From Adineta vaga (Eukaryota > Rotifera), in NCBI GenBank assembly GCA_021613535.1, contig CP075492.1:8370001-8434000 (forward strand): a stretch of 64,000 bases of DNA, in the 5' to 3' direction. The notes beneath the pieces were generated by a model that was not told the origin of the DNA, ran no database searches, and was given only the letters and a program-made list of their open reading frames with translations. Each line of letters starts with the position of its first letter. Positions within the stretch are counted from its first letter, which is position 1. Shown piece after piece: positions 48,027-61,300 of this stretch. The translations under genes and the position numbers were made by a program.

Positions 48027-49098
48027 ATGATGAGATTATTGATGACAATTTTTGTAGCAATTTTGCCCTTGTTGATACTCGGTGCGACTAGTGAACGAGA
48101 CTTGAAGAAACGTGATGTTATTGAAGTTCATATCCAGTCAGTAAAAACGAACGACGTACTCAAATGGCTCTGTGAAGATAGTCCATTTGCTTCTATTCTT
48201 TCCTTCTGTCAATCATCGGCAACAACGACGACCAGTACTTCATCAACATCAACAAAATCTGGTACTTCGACACGCGTCGATCAATCTATTGCAACATCAA
48301 CATCAACTACAGAATCTCCATCAGCTCTTGAACGTGCACATTGGTGTCGTTTCTCCAATGGTACATATATTTCACGTGGTTATACATTTATGCATACATC
48401 TTGCGACTTATGTCAATGTACACAATCACGTCTTATTCGTTGTACTACACTCCAATGTATGCCAACATATTGTATTGATAATACTGTTCCAAGCCGTAAA
48501 TCAGGTCAATGTTGTACACAATGTGCATATGAAGCCAATTCAACACAATGTGTTCAAAGTGGCATCACTTTCCCACATGGTTAGTTCGAATATTCTTTCA
48601 TATAATTTGCATCGATTAATGATATTTGATTATATGTTTCTAGGAACAATTATCAAAAGTACATCCAATAAAATTCAATGCTGGTGTCAATTGGGAACAA
48701 TTGAATGCCGTAAAATTGGTATTTCTATCTTCTCTGGTTTAGATCTTTGGGGTGAAGGTACAGCAGTCTATGTTCTCGTTATTGTCTTATGTGTAATGTT
48801 GATTTTTGGCACATTACTTTGTGGTGGATGTTCACTACTCTATTATTATTATTACTATTATTATAATCAACAATCAGCTGAACAAGCTTATTGGGAAAAT
48901 GCTGGATGGCAACCAATGGGCGAAGAAGAACAAGTTGCTGATGCTGATGGTGAAAAGAAACAAGCTGAAGCTGAACAAAGTCAACATGAACAAAGTTATC
49001 CAACTGGCTTTTCAGAAGAATATGTTCCACCACCATATGCACTCTATAATGGTACTTATGATAATGAACAAGCACATAAAGAACAAAAACATATTTAA
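48027..49098 (+). CDS. Type I membrane protein with a VWC-like Cys-rich domain and PPxY tail
   Basis: Two exons, 335 residues: 48027-48579 and 48644-49098. A signal peptide (MMRLLMTIFVAILPLLILG) precedes a Ser/Thr-rich stretch likely to be O-glycosylated. The Cys-rich module (WCRFSNGTYISRGYTF, CDLCQCTQSRLIRC, CMPTYC, GQCCTQCAYE) has the CxCxxxxxxxC and CCxxC spacing of von Willebrand factor C domains. A further half-repeat (WCQLGTIECRKIG) lies across the intron. A transmembrane helix (VYVLVIVLCVMLIFGTLLC) is followed by a run of tyrosines and an acidic, Gln-rich cytoplasmic tail with VPPPYALY, a PPxY motif for WW domains. The function is unknown; VWC domains often bind BMP-type ligands. Confidence 0.8.
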
Positions 49099-49784
49099 AG
49101 AAAATTTCATCTCATCTTCCAATTGAACAAGACAATCAATTAAAATAACAAAACAACAAAAGAAATACAAAAAAAAATAAACTTTATTTTTCTTTTCAGT
49201 TATCTTTTTCCTTTTTCTTTCCATCAAAGCATTTTTATAATCTGTGATAAGGATTAAAATCTCTGTATATAGTTAGAAACCTATTTATATTTCTACGTAA
49301 GTATTTTTCTACGTAATAACCCATTTTCAACAGTTCATACTAACATTTTAAGAAGAAATAAAACGCTAGAAAACTCATTTCGGATGACTGAAATCGAATA
49401 ATTATAGAAAAGCAATATACATATGAGAAAATATCTGCGTATAAGTATATTACAGTTAAACATATTCAAACTAGTGTTTAAATATTCATATTAAAATGAA
49501 AAGAATAGAAACTATTGAAGAATCAATAGCGATCATAAATAATTATTTTCCATCATTCTCTTTTGAACTAGGCGCATAGGACGAACTACGTTTGTATGTA
49601 ATGTACTTGATGAAGTTAAACTTGAATTTATTATTTAGATGGAGAGTTTTAAACAGAGCGGCGGCATCTATTGTTCGTTCTGCAGAATTTGTGAAGAGGC
49701 AACTACTAGACAACAGAACAGTACGAAATGGAACAATTATGGTTTAGTTGACGTGCACGTTTAATCATTAATATTGACAAAACG
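49099..49784. other. Intergenic gap between the VWC gene and ZBBX
   Basis: About 690 bp with no supported exon. It holds the VWC 3' UTR and the ZBBX 5' flank. Confidence 0.5.
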
Positions 49785-52700
49785 ATGTCGAACCTTCGAA
49801 GTACTGGTCATATGCCATTGAAAACGTCCATGACGAATAAATGGAAATCTCAGTAAACAAGTTCATTCACATCTTCTTTTCTTTCTAAACATTATATTTC
49901 TTCAGGGCACCAACGAGCGAATTACTCGAACGACAAACTCGAGCATTAGAAGATAGTCTTAATAAACTTAAACTTGCCATGCATCCTGACAAAACTAAAG
50001 CAACGTATAATATATTGTTATTTATGAAAACTTATCGATTCGATCTGCCTTTATTTCTAGTACTGAAACAAATGGTCCTATTTGGGATAAAGGAAAAAGT
50101 GGACCATTATCACAGTATGCAAATCATGTTTTACGTGATGATCCACGACGACCATTTGATGTAAGTAATTTCTAATTCAAAATTTAATTAAGAAATGATG
50201 ATTTTAGGCAAATAAACCAACAAAAATTCGTGTTCTGACTGATGAACCACCAGGTATAGTAATTGTGATTCGATTGAAATAAATTAATATCAGTAATTTC
50301 TTAGCTCCAGTCAATCGACCGTCTGTTGTGGCAAATTTATTTTCCACTAAATCCAATACCAGTAATAAAAGTCTTAGATGTGGTCAATGCGAAAAGGATG
50401 AAGCAAAAATGGTAAGAAAATTTTGTTAATTTGCTGGAGAAATAATTTGTTTGTTGTTTAGAAATGTTTGGAATGTGCTGAATCATATTGTACGACTTGT
50501 TTTGCACATTTTCATCTTCGTGGCGCTTTACAACGACATCGCTGCATTCCGTTAAGCGAAAGTCGACCCTCAACACCTCAAAAGAAGAAAACAACGTAAG
50601 ATTTCTTCATCAAGGAAAACATTTATACATTAAAAATAATATTTTTCTTTTCTTATAGTGTTGGTGCTGATGTCATTTTTAAAGAACTACGAGTCGCTCA
50701 ATCAAAAGATGATTTCCTTCGAAAATCGACAATGGGTACAGAAGTATATGATTATAACGATGAAGCTGATGATATTGATTATGAGGATATTAATGAAGAA
50801 AATGGTGGACAATTGCTTAACGGAAATTATGATGAGAAGACAAGTGCAGCATCATTTCAACAAGCGCTTATGCAATGGCGACAACAAGACAATGGTAATA
50901 AAAAGAGTAAAAAGACAAATCAGTCGAAAAAGAAGAAATCTACTCATGAAGCAGCTGTTGATACAGTCTATGATACAAATGGTGAAATCAATTCCAAAGC
51001 AGTGCCAAATATTGAATTTCATTCGTCAAAATTAACTTATGCAGAAAAATTATTAGTTAAAAAGTATCGACGTTCAAATAGAAATAATCAAGAATTTTTT
51101 AATCAAAGAACCAACAAGCCAAAGCTAACACCAAGGGATAAGTCGAAGAAACCAGAGCAAATTCAAGTAGATTATTCCTTACCTGAAATAATTAATTTAA
51201 ATAATGCAAATATTGAAATTGAGGTAAATTCGAATCTATAGATTGAATTTTAGAGAAAACATTTCCATTCTCTTGTTTAGCCAATGTATGATGAGTTATC
51301 AACAATGCGAACAGATGAAAGGTAATAAAAAGAATATCAGTTTTCATTTGAATAATAAATCACGCATGCATAAGCATATTACAAGACAATAGTTTGAAAC
51401 ATACGTAACTAGATTTGCTTTTATTTTCAGCGCACGAACAATAACGACCGAAAATACTCGTAATAATCATTATTTTGAACAAGATGGTGATGATGAAGAA
51501 GAAGAACTTGTACGATTAAAACAAGAACGACCAAAAAGTCGTACATCAACTAAACCAATATCACGTCCAAATAGTTCTGCAATGAGAAAAAATTCAACAG
51601 CATCAAGACCGAGTTCAGTAGCACTTTATCAACATCCTTTGTATGTTCATTTTCTCTAATAATCTATTGGTAAAGATTGATAAGAACTTTTCAGACCTTC
51701 ATTATTAACAACCAATCCAAGTGATGAATTTAAATCTGTTGTAGATGGTCAATCACGACCATCATCAGCTGCTTTGAAGAAACCTACAAAACTTGATTAT
51801 CGACGTATGTTTTTCGTTGAATTTTTCCTATGAAATAACCTGTTTTATTATAGTTCCATCCTTATGGAATCGAAATTGGAAACCTGAACAAAGTATGTCA
51901 GATGGAGTGAACATGAATCTGATTAAAATTGATCAAGAAGCTGTCACTCAATTTGATTTAGCATTAGATGATTTACTTGATGAAACTAAAATTGAAAATG
52001 CTAGTCGATCAGATAATCCACCTCCAACAAGCCGACCATCGACAGCCAAACAAGCAGCATCACCATTACCACCACCACCACCACCACTACCACCACTCCC
52101 ACTACCATCGGCACCACTACCATCACCAAGTTCTATTAGTGCTCGTTCAGGGAAAGAAAAAATTGTAGATTCAGCAACACCGACACCACGCCAAAGTTCG
52201 CTTTTTAATCTATCCAATTCGCCTCGTAAAGTGGATTCGTCGTCATCCATTGATGCAGGTGATGGTGGTTTTTTTACTGATGTTCATCCTCCACGAAAAG
52301 TTGTTAAATCACCAGCTCCACCGTCGATCATAGAACGTTCACTAGCCAATGAATTGAAACACTCATTTACCAATCGTTCCGTTCGTTCATCAGCGGAACA
52401 CCGTCCAGTTATTCCAAATTTAATGTCATTACGTAAAACTTCTATTGAAACTTTATCGCCTCCACCTCCGAAACGTTCGATTACTCTCGAAGAAACTCAT
52501 AATCAATTCGATGATTTAAGTCGACCAGGATCATCCGTTTCTTCTGCTTCACTTCCCGTTTCTATTATATCATCTAAAGCTGATCTGATTACACGACCAT
52601 TAGTAGAACGATATCCAAAAGCCAATAATCCTCAACCAGCTCCACAAACAACCAAAAAATTTCGTGTTGAATTTCCGAAAAAATCTGCTCCACCAATTGT

Positions 52701-53814
52701 TCCACCAATGATAATTGAAGGTAAAAAAGTCACATCAGCAAGCGCTTCCGCACGTGATAATGATGATCATCTCCAACAATCAATGAATTCAACACGAAGT
52801 AAAATTTCAGCTGGTGCACAAAGATCACAAAATATCGCAAAAATTAGTACAACTAGTTCAATGACATCAGTAACTCGCGATGAAAATGCTTTAAAAGATG
52901 AAAGTTTAACAATTACTGATACACTACCGAATAAAAGTATCAATCGTCGATCGACAAATATCGAACGAAAACCAACGAAATCAAGAACGATGGAGTTTAC
53001 AGTTCGAGATGGAGCTAAATGGCAAAATGGATCATTAGAGTAAGAAACTATTCATACACGATACGAAAGAATTGAATTTGAAGTGAGACTACTTCTAAGA
53101 CTCAGCCTTACCTACTGTACTCAGTATATCAGCTAAGAAGAAATTTCAACTTTGATAATATACATTCAAACCACCTGTAGAATATCTTTTGCGTAGTTTT
53201 AAATATATTCCGTTTTTTTAGTTCAGTACCTTCGAAATCCATTTCTTCACCTGGACCTCGTCAATCTTTGCGAGGTAGTATGGCTCGACCATCTACACCA
53301 TCAAATCCAACGAATTCGAGTAAATAAATAAAAATATTTTCTAATCGTTCTCATCAATGAATGATGTTATACTTCAGAATTGGCTAATCAATTTATTGCA
53401 TATGATATCGATGATGGTCGATCATCGCGTGCATGTCAAGATATAAACGATGAAGAATCATTCAATCAACTTCGAGAAGAACTTTGTTCAGAATGTTCGT
53501 CTCGATTTTTCTTTTCTTTCTATTTTCTTTACATTTTTCTTCATAGTGGGTATGAATAGTCCAGGGTGGGATGCAAGCTTAAGTGAACATGTATTGAAAA
53601 ATCTTCCTGAAACTAAATCGCATCTTTATGAAAAAAAATTACACGATAATTTAACTATGCTTGAAGTCCAATTACGGTTAGTTTTATCTCTTAAAACAAA
53701 AATATTTTAATTGGAATTGTCGGTTTTTGTATTTTTAGAGAGAGCGAATCATTTCAACGTACACAGAGAGATGATGATGATTCAACAGTACATGAAGAAA
53801 TTCGAAATTTATAA
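49785..53814 (+). CDS. ZBBX: Zinc-finger B-box protein, ZBBX-like
   Basis: Fifteen exons, 1,028 residues: 49785-49852, 49906-50004, 50061-50160, 50208-50253, 50305-50411, 50462-50595, 50659-51223, 51281-51321, 51431-51640, 51695-51804, 51854-53039, 53222-53319, 53378-53494, 53547-53676, 53739-53814; phases agree throughout. An N-terminal coiled coil (LLERQTRALEDSLNKLKLAM) precedes a B-box, built across two exons: LRCGQCEKDEAK, then CLECAESYCTTCFAHFHLRG and HRCIPL. After it come acidic and Lys-rich segments and a long disordered Pro/Ser-rich region with a polyproline run. The layout of a short N-terminus, B-box and long tail matches ZBBX, a gene tied to motile cilia in vertebrates. The ciliary role here is inference. 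Confidence 0.75.
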
Positions 53815-54191
53815 ACATTCTCTTATGTACTGACCAGTGATCTTTACTTCATATGATATGCTAGTAGACTGTGTGTTTATATATATTTTTTTGGTTTTCA
53901 TCTAATCGATTTATTTCATTGAATAAAAAAGAAATACATTCAAATGCTATAATATTCAAGATTTGAATGCTTACAGTATTCAGTACTTCAGAACACTATG
54001 ATTTCTTGAAAATCACTCATTTCTCTACGTCCGAAACCTGGTTGGTTAAACCTCCAAAATCCATCTTTTACTATATGGACGAATACTTTTCCGTCTTATT
54101 GTTTCTTCTCAACAATTAAAGGAAAAAAATCATTGCACACAACATTACATCATTTTTTTTATGTACGACTCATTATTTAAGATATAATAAT
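53815..54191. other. Intergenic gap between ZBBX and AIMP1
   Basis: 377 bp between same-strand genes. It has no supported exon. Confidence 0.5.
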
Positions 54192-55501
54192 ATGTCCTCC
54201 TTTAGATTGACATCATTTCATCATTTATTTCGACGTTGTTATTTTACTAATACAAGCAATCTATTCTATCCAATGGAAGCTATACAAGAGAAAGCTAAAC
54301 TAGCTGATGAACGTATTCAACAACTGAAATCATTAATTGCTACTATGGGTACGAGTAAGTAAACTGAATTTGTGATATTTTACTAACATTTTCTTTCGAT
54401 TCTAGGACAACTTGATCCCGAAGTCTACTTTAAAGTACTTCAGGAGGAAAATACACGACTAAAATCACGAGTTCAAAGTCTTGTCAATGAATTAAGTACA
54501 TTAGAAAACGAACGTGGAGGTAGTTTTTCTATCGATACTTATTAGAAAGTATTTAGAATGTTGCTACTTCTAGTAAAACAAGAATATGATTTTGTGAACA
54601 AAGTTCCAAAAGCTCCTACTCAATCAACAAATAAACCCGTGGAAATCTCAAAAGCAACTGGTGAACCTGCGGCGGCGGTTACTTCTACTGCCAGTGGAGA
54701 ACAATCAGAAAATAAAGAGAAGAAAGAGAAGAAAAAGAAACCTGCTAAAGAAGGTTCGAAGAAAATTTGGAAACAATCTTTTGAAATGAATTTGTTCTAT
54801 TTCAATAGAAACAGCAGCAAAACCAGCAGCTAATACAGCTATTGATATCACTCGATTTGATTTACGTGTGGGAAAAATTGTATCAGTTGAAAAACATCCT
54901 GATGCCGATTCCTTATATGTTGAACAAATCGATCTTGGTGAAGAAAAACCACGAACAGTAATGAGAAACTTTTGATTTTTCTGTCTCTTTTCAATCATAT
55001 ATCTTCGTGCTTATTTAGGTATGTAGTGGTCTTGTAAAACATATGCCAACAAGTGATGTAAGTGATAAAAATAATTCTCATTATTTTTTTATGATCAATG
55101 ATATATTTTAGCTTGATCAAAAATTGGTTATTGTTTTATGTAATTTAAAACCAGCTAAAATGCGTGGAATTATGTCCGAAGGAAGTATGTAGAAATCGTT
55201 TAATGTAAATACATGTACTTAATTCATTGTTTCTCTAGTGGTTATGTGTGCATCTACACCGGATAAAGTTGAATTACTCGAACCACCTACTGATAGTAAA
55301 CCTGGTGATCGAGTAGAATGTGAAGGCTATGATTGCACATTACCGGATGCTCAAATAAAGAAGGAATTGTCTGATCAAATTTTACCTTCTTTAAGTACGA
55401 ATGATAAAGGTGAAGCAACATTCAAAGGTGTTCTATGGAAAGTAGGCAGCGGTAAAGGTGTTATTAAGTCTAAAACATTGATCAATGTACCTATTAAATG
55501 A
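54192..55501 (+). CDS. AIMP1: tRNA-synthetase complex scaffold AIMP1 (p43/EMAP-II domain)
   Basis: Seven exons, 326 residues: 54192-54354, 54406-54519, 54574-54753, 54809-54957, 55019-55057, 55112-55184, 55239-55501. The N-terminal coiled coil ([19 protein letters not shown], then [19 protein letters not shown]) and a Lys-rich linker precede an EMAP-II/OB-fold tRNA-binding domain: [71 protein letters not shown]1 holds the multi-synthetase complex and presents tRNA. The ATG at 54192 adds an Arg/Ser-rich 26-residue lead before the usual start-like Met; which Met is used is uncertain. Confidence 0.88.
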
Positions 55502-57455
55502 TTTCATGAAAAACACGTTCTTTTTTTTGGGACAAGAATGTTTTCATTATCATATTGTTAAACTCTTTTCTTTCCGACTAAATAAAGAGATGGATGATAT
55601 GATGAATCGTTTTAAAAGTAAAAGTCTGTTTTAATTACTGTCTATGATAAGAATAGCATTTATTACACATGTTAAATTAATCTATTTCTTCATTGATAAT
55701 CCATCTATCTAACAGCGTCCTCTGTCGTTGGCAAAAAAACAGTCGAAAAATCTGTCAATCGACTACATATATTCTGTCTAATATCTATGCGCAAGATTTT
55801 TTAAATTGATGAAATACCACAAGCAGTTGATAGATAAAGAGGCATGAATTCTTGACTAATGGTCGTCATTTTTTCCCTGTTAGTTTGACTTTAAGCGTCT
55901 CTGCATGTATCTCTGTTTCTTTCTCACATACCATACCCTTCTTCCTTTCTTTCGGTTGGTTTCTTTCCCTTTTTTTCTTTCCTTTCTTCCAGCTAGCTTA
56001 CAGTCTTTTCTTCATCTTCATCGTTTTCTTGGCCTTATTTTTCACTGATTTAGTCTGTACATAATTCTGTCGGCAATTTTTCCATGTGACGACTAGAAGT
56101 TTTTTTTCCCTCTTTCTTTTGCAATTAAAGTGAATAAGTGTATCTTTTCATACATGCAATTTTTTTTCCCGGTGATTTACAATGTTAAAAAACAGCTATA
56201 ATCTTGTTGAGAAAGTGTATTTTGATGTTTATTTGACTATGAGAAAGAGATAAAAAAAAGCGCAATGTCATCAATAAATAGAAACAATAGAGAAAAAAAC
56301 AACATGCTCTTCTTTGTCTTATATTCAATGATAAGAGACAACAAACAAATATAGTAATAGAGCTACTACATCGTCCTCGCCGTCTATATTACGAATGAGT
56401 ATCTGTTTCTCTCTTTTTCTCTGTACGTCTTTCCTTTCTAGCGCTCTTTTGCTTGCTTTCGATTAGAAAGACGAGAGGGGATGTTGTGTATATTGCATCC
56501 CCCTTCTCATACCTCTCTTTTCTTTCTTCATTCAATCTAAAGGAATAAAGAAACAACGACAACGTACATTTTGCCCCCATGCAATCGTCTTAATACACAA
56601 CAAAACTCGTCGTCAGATGGCCGATTGTTATTTTTTTTGACGAGTCAAACTTTCTTTCTATCTTCTATCAAGTTAATACTCATACAACGAAAGTCTTCGT
56701 TCCTTTTTTTCCACACTTTTAATGTACGTGTATGTTTACACACATCGTTCTCTTGACGTTGTATAGAATCTAAAAGACAAACATTGCTTGTATATGTATG
56801 TACGCACGCATATGAAATAGACAGCGACGGAAAGAATGCGCATGCACACACACATACAACCTCACGACACTTGCTATAGCTGTTCGGGCATCTGTCCGGT
56901 GAGTTGAACTCTATTCTGTTTTTGGCTTTCTTCTTCTCCTTTTTTTCTTTCTTTTCTCTTCATGATGTTGTTCATTCTTTCATTTACTTGACGAATGAAT
57001 AAACGGGCACAGTAGATATATTGCAGGAGAGCAAAACGGACGATATATGTGTTGGGGTCGACGTTTTCTAAGCGAAGAGAGAGAGAAGAAGAAGAAGAAA
57101 AATATTAAGCTGTCGTCGATTTTTGACAATTTTGCCGGCCAATGCCATCATCATCATCATTACCCTTCATCTGACTTGTTATTATTCTAGATCATCATCT
57201 TTTGCTTTACATTTCGTTATTGTCCATGCTTGTCAACTGATCTCTATTCATTTTTGCTACATCTGACAATACAAACAAGATAATAATATAACAAAATTAT
57301 CAAAAAAAAAGAAAGATAGAAAGACGATACACGCGCTATTTGTCTTTCACATTTGTTCAAAACAAACAGTAGTCTTTACTCTGTGATCGACGAAATTACT
57401 CGTGTGATAAACGAGTATCCGTTTTGTGTTTTTGTTGAAATCAAAAGAAAGTAAT
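55502..57455. other. Gene-free region between AIMP1 and the low-complexity gene
   Basis: About 1.95 kb, rich in pyrimidine tracts on the plus strand, without supported exons. The right half is the probable promoter and 5' UTR of the gene at 57456. Confidence 0.5.
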
Positions 57456-58302
57456 ATGATGATGACCATGGACCAACCTTCGTCTTCTGGTAAGACAAGA
57501 AACAATTTCCGTATTTTCATATTGTGCTTTTTTTCATTAGGTTTCGGTGATTTTGGCGGTGCTTATGCATCTGATCCATTTGTATCAAATCAATCATCTT
57601 CACCACCCATTGGTAATGATCCAGATGTTGATTGGAGTGTTTTCGAGAATGCTGGTATGTAAACGAGATCCATATACATGTTTGCGTTTAGTAATAAAAC
57701 AATGACTGATTTTTTCCCTCTATTTTATAGACCGATATTTATTACGCGATGATAGTGCATGGATAACACGATTAAGTAAAGATTTTTGGTGGAATCTTGA
57801 TCGTATATCGGAAATGATAACATACGATACTCCATCTGCTCAACAAATGAATAATCGTCCTACCCAACAGAAATTTAATCAACAATCTTTTATGCAACAA
57901 TCAGCTCCACCTTCGAGCAAACCTTTTCCTCAACAAAATCCAGCTCCAATGCAATTTGCTGGTGCTCCACCTCGAAAAATTGTTGGTCAACGTGCAGGAG
58001 GAACAAACGTTTATCGAAATCCTTCAATGTTTAACAATGGTTTTGCTTCACCACCACCATCATCCTCCTCTTCTTCATCATCATCAGGTTCAACCATTGT
58101 TCGACCAACAAATACAAATTTTTCAATGAATACAAATTTTAACATTCCAGACAAATCAAATTTCTTTCAAGCTTTTTCATCAATGTCAATGGCTGGTGGT
58201 CCTAATGATCAAGATATTGAGTATAATCCATTTCAATCGAAAATATCATTTGATAACAACATGTGGGGAAATAATTCCCAACAACCAATCCCGTGGCAAT
58301 AA
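57456..58302 (+). CDS. Low-complexity Asn/Gln/Ser/Pro-rich protein of unknown family
   Basis: Three exons, 239 residues: 57456-57489, 57541-57654, 57731-58302; phases agree. The N-terminal part has an acidic-aromatic segment (DPDVDWSVFENADRYLLRDD) and a short structured-looking stretch (AWITRLSKDFWWNLDRI). The rest is disordered and rich in Gln, Asn, Pro and Ser, with a Ser run (about 205-215 codons in), then repeated short Asn-Phe motifs. It could act as an RNA-binding partner or adaptor, but I do not recognise the family. Several hundred bases of 3' UTR probably follow. Confidence 0.7.
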
Positions 58303-61300
58303 ATGTAAGACAAATTGAAAGAAAAAAATATTACAAAGTCAGTCAAACGTATCTCATCCTCCTTTTTTTTTCGCTTTTCTTTTGTCTCTTTCCCTTACTC
58401 TCATCGACAAAATATGCGCACTTCTTTTTTTTCCTGTGATTTACTCTATTATAATTTCTTCTTGTTCCTAATAGTAGTTAGCCGTCTATACATGTATGTG
58501 TGAGTGTGTGTGTGGGTCTTTGCAATAATAGCGCGTGTGAGAAAGCTTCTTCCAAACTAAAACAAAATTAATTCTCTTTGTATGAACAGCAAAACAAATT
58601 TCTTTCTCATTTCAAATCTTGCTGTATTATTGACTACATTTTCTGATGATAGGATGTTTTGTCCGTCCTTCGAATGACGCGTTGGGTCTCTCGAGTTCCT
58701 TCCATTGTCTATCGAAATGATAATGTTGACTTTAGATATACATATAAACCTACTTGGCTAGTTTCTTCGTGCACGAATGTCTGATGTCGTCTCTTGATTC
58801 GTTCTTCTTTTTGTTTTCATTGCGCAATAATTTTCTTTCTTCTTCTACTGCTTTTATTTGAATGCACAAAAAAATGTTTTTTTTTCTTCACAACAGTGAA
58901 ATGCAACGATTAGATCAAAGGATCTCATGACAAATAATTCCTAACGACGAAATCTATTTGTGCGTGTGTACAGAAAAGAAAACATTTCTCTCTTGTTTAC
59001 AGTGATTCTGCGAACAAACATACGCACTGTATTCTATCTTATCGTTATGTGCTAGTCCTCTACTTCTTTTTTTTGTTTCTTTATGGTTTTTTTCTCTCTT
59101 TTATTTCCCATGCTGACCAACTCCGGTGTTTGTTTATCTCGCTTCCAGTAACATACATTTATCTATTTGTCCCATTGATCAGCATTGTTTATCATCAGGG
59201 ATTGAAGTTTCTTCAGTCAAAACAGTGAATACATTTTTCATCCCCTATTTCTAAAGTGAAAACAACGTACACACACAACAGAGCCTTTCCTTCTCGTTAG
59301 AAACAAACCAAAAAGATACAATAAGACTTGAATACAAACACTTTTCCTTACTCTCTTCGTTTTGAATGCTCATTTTTCTTTTCATTATCTAAAATCATAA
59401 CTCAGATATTTCTTGTTCTTTCGACATTACTAAAAAAAAATTAAAAAAAGATTCTTCAAGCAAACGAAAAACTAGATGCGAAGCCAAAAGTTTCTCTCTC
59501 TTTGTTCCGGTGTGTGTTTGTCTCCTTTTCTCTCTCTCTCTCTTTACTGCGTATTGGGTGCTTGTTTGAACATGCGTGAGATATCGAGTTTGACGCATTC
59601 TCTCCATCTTTACCCACTTTTTTTGTACATTGATGCGCATTGATTTTCTTCGTCAGTCATTTCACATTACAGTTATATACAACTATTCATGCCCGCATTC
59701 GTGCGGTGTTCGTTTTTTGTTCTCTCGTGTGTTTATGTATATTTTTTTTCTGCTATCGCCTCATTGAAAAAAGAAATCCTTCCAAATATCAGTGCATTTT
59801 CGCTGCTCTTCGCCAGTGAACTTTCTCTTCTTTGTTTTTTCGTTTTCATCTGATCGTCTTTCCAAATAACAAAAGAAAAATGGAAATAGAGAAAAGTTGT
59901 AGGAAACCAATATGTATGTATTTGAATTCCATTAACTTTTTTCAGTCATTATCTGTCTCTTTTTTTCGATTGTTCTGAAATGATCAAAAACAAAGCACAC
60001 TTATACTGTTATTTCTACTATTAAATATATATATATATATGTATCTCTTTCTTCTTTCTTTCTCATTTTGTGCGCGGTTGTGTTATTGTGTTGTTGTTTT
60101 TTTTTGTTTCTTTGTTCTCTGTCGCTTTAATGAACTCAATCAATATAAAAAATTTCATGCACAAATTTAAATAAAAACCAGAACTTTAAATAAAAAAAAA
60201 GTGATTTTTCATTATTCACCTACATCTATCTGTTAATCGTGATAGTTAATAACTTCAGCAAAATAAATGAACTATTGTCATTGTTGTAAACACAACTCAT
60301 AGATAGCCAAAGATTATTGAAACTCGGTCGATGTTTTCCGTACGTGACATCAATTCTATTCAAGATCAAAATAAATAGCATATGTAGGAGATTGATTAAA
60401 CTGATATACACGTGTGATGATAGTACCAAAGATTTGATTATATTCCAGTTTCAAGGCTATCGAAAAACTTCTTATTAATAAACTTAATTTTAGTTCGTAC
60501 ATATATATATAACTACTTCAAAAACGTTGACAAAAGTCAATATTATAATAGATGATTTATAGATATAAACGTTTCCCGACAATATCGAAAATTGTCTATC
60601 TGAGTTATACTATGGAAAAACAGATCCACAAGGACAATTTCTCATGCTGTTAACACAATTTCTGGTGTTTTTCACTATGTAATACAAAATTGTTGTTGAA
60701 ATCCCTGGTGTCTCAATCAAGCATGTCTGTGACAGATTGTCAACAGTAGTTATAAAAATATATCATACACTCTGTAATTCTTGTCTAGACCATGGATGTA
60801 AAAACTATTACAGATATTTTCGAATAAAATAATTTTATATAAAACTTTCGCATTGATATAAATGACGTAAATGAAGATAAATCTTAGAATTCATCTTCAT
60901 TTTTTTCCTCATTGTCCAATCGGCATGTGGTAAATGGCATTTCAATATGCAATAAATTCTCAAGACAAAAATATCACTGATCAGACTGATGAGCAACATT
61001 GAAGAAATGCCATCGGGAATGGATAGACATGAGGAAACAAAACAGAAACTCTGTATCAATTCTAAATATCATCGTTATTACTACAAAGAAAAGAAATACA
61101 GAACTACTAGATATAGAATCTGTCGAGTACATAGAGTGTCGTCTACAACTTTTGTTTCTTATAAATTATTAATGATTTTAACATATCTCATGTTGTAATA
61201 GATGTTAGTTAGCATATTGTATTTATATCTTTATATCAACAGGATATTTCTATTGTTGCCATTTAGTATAGGAAATCAAATAGACCAAACAGCAGTTCAT

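Noticed and set aside
48172-49098. A 308-codon plus-strand frame overlapping the VWC gene
   Set aside because: Its first part is the wrong frame of exon 1 (His/Gln-rich); only the last part is the true second exon.
59395-61198. Several 60-80 codon frames in the long gene-free region
   Set aside because: They are low-complexity, unsupported by splice sites, and overlap each other on opposite strands.
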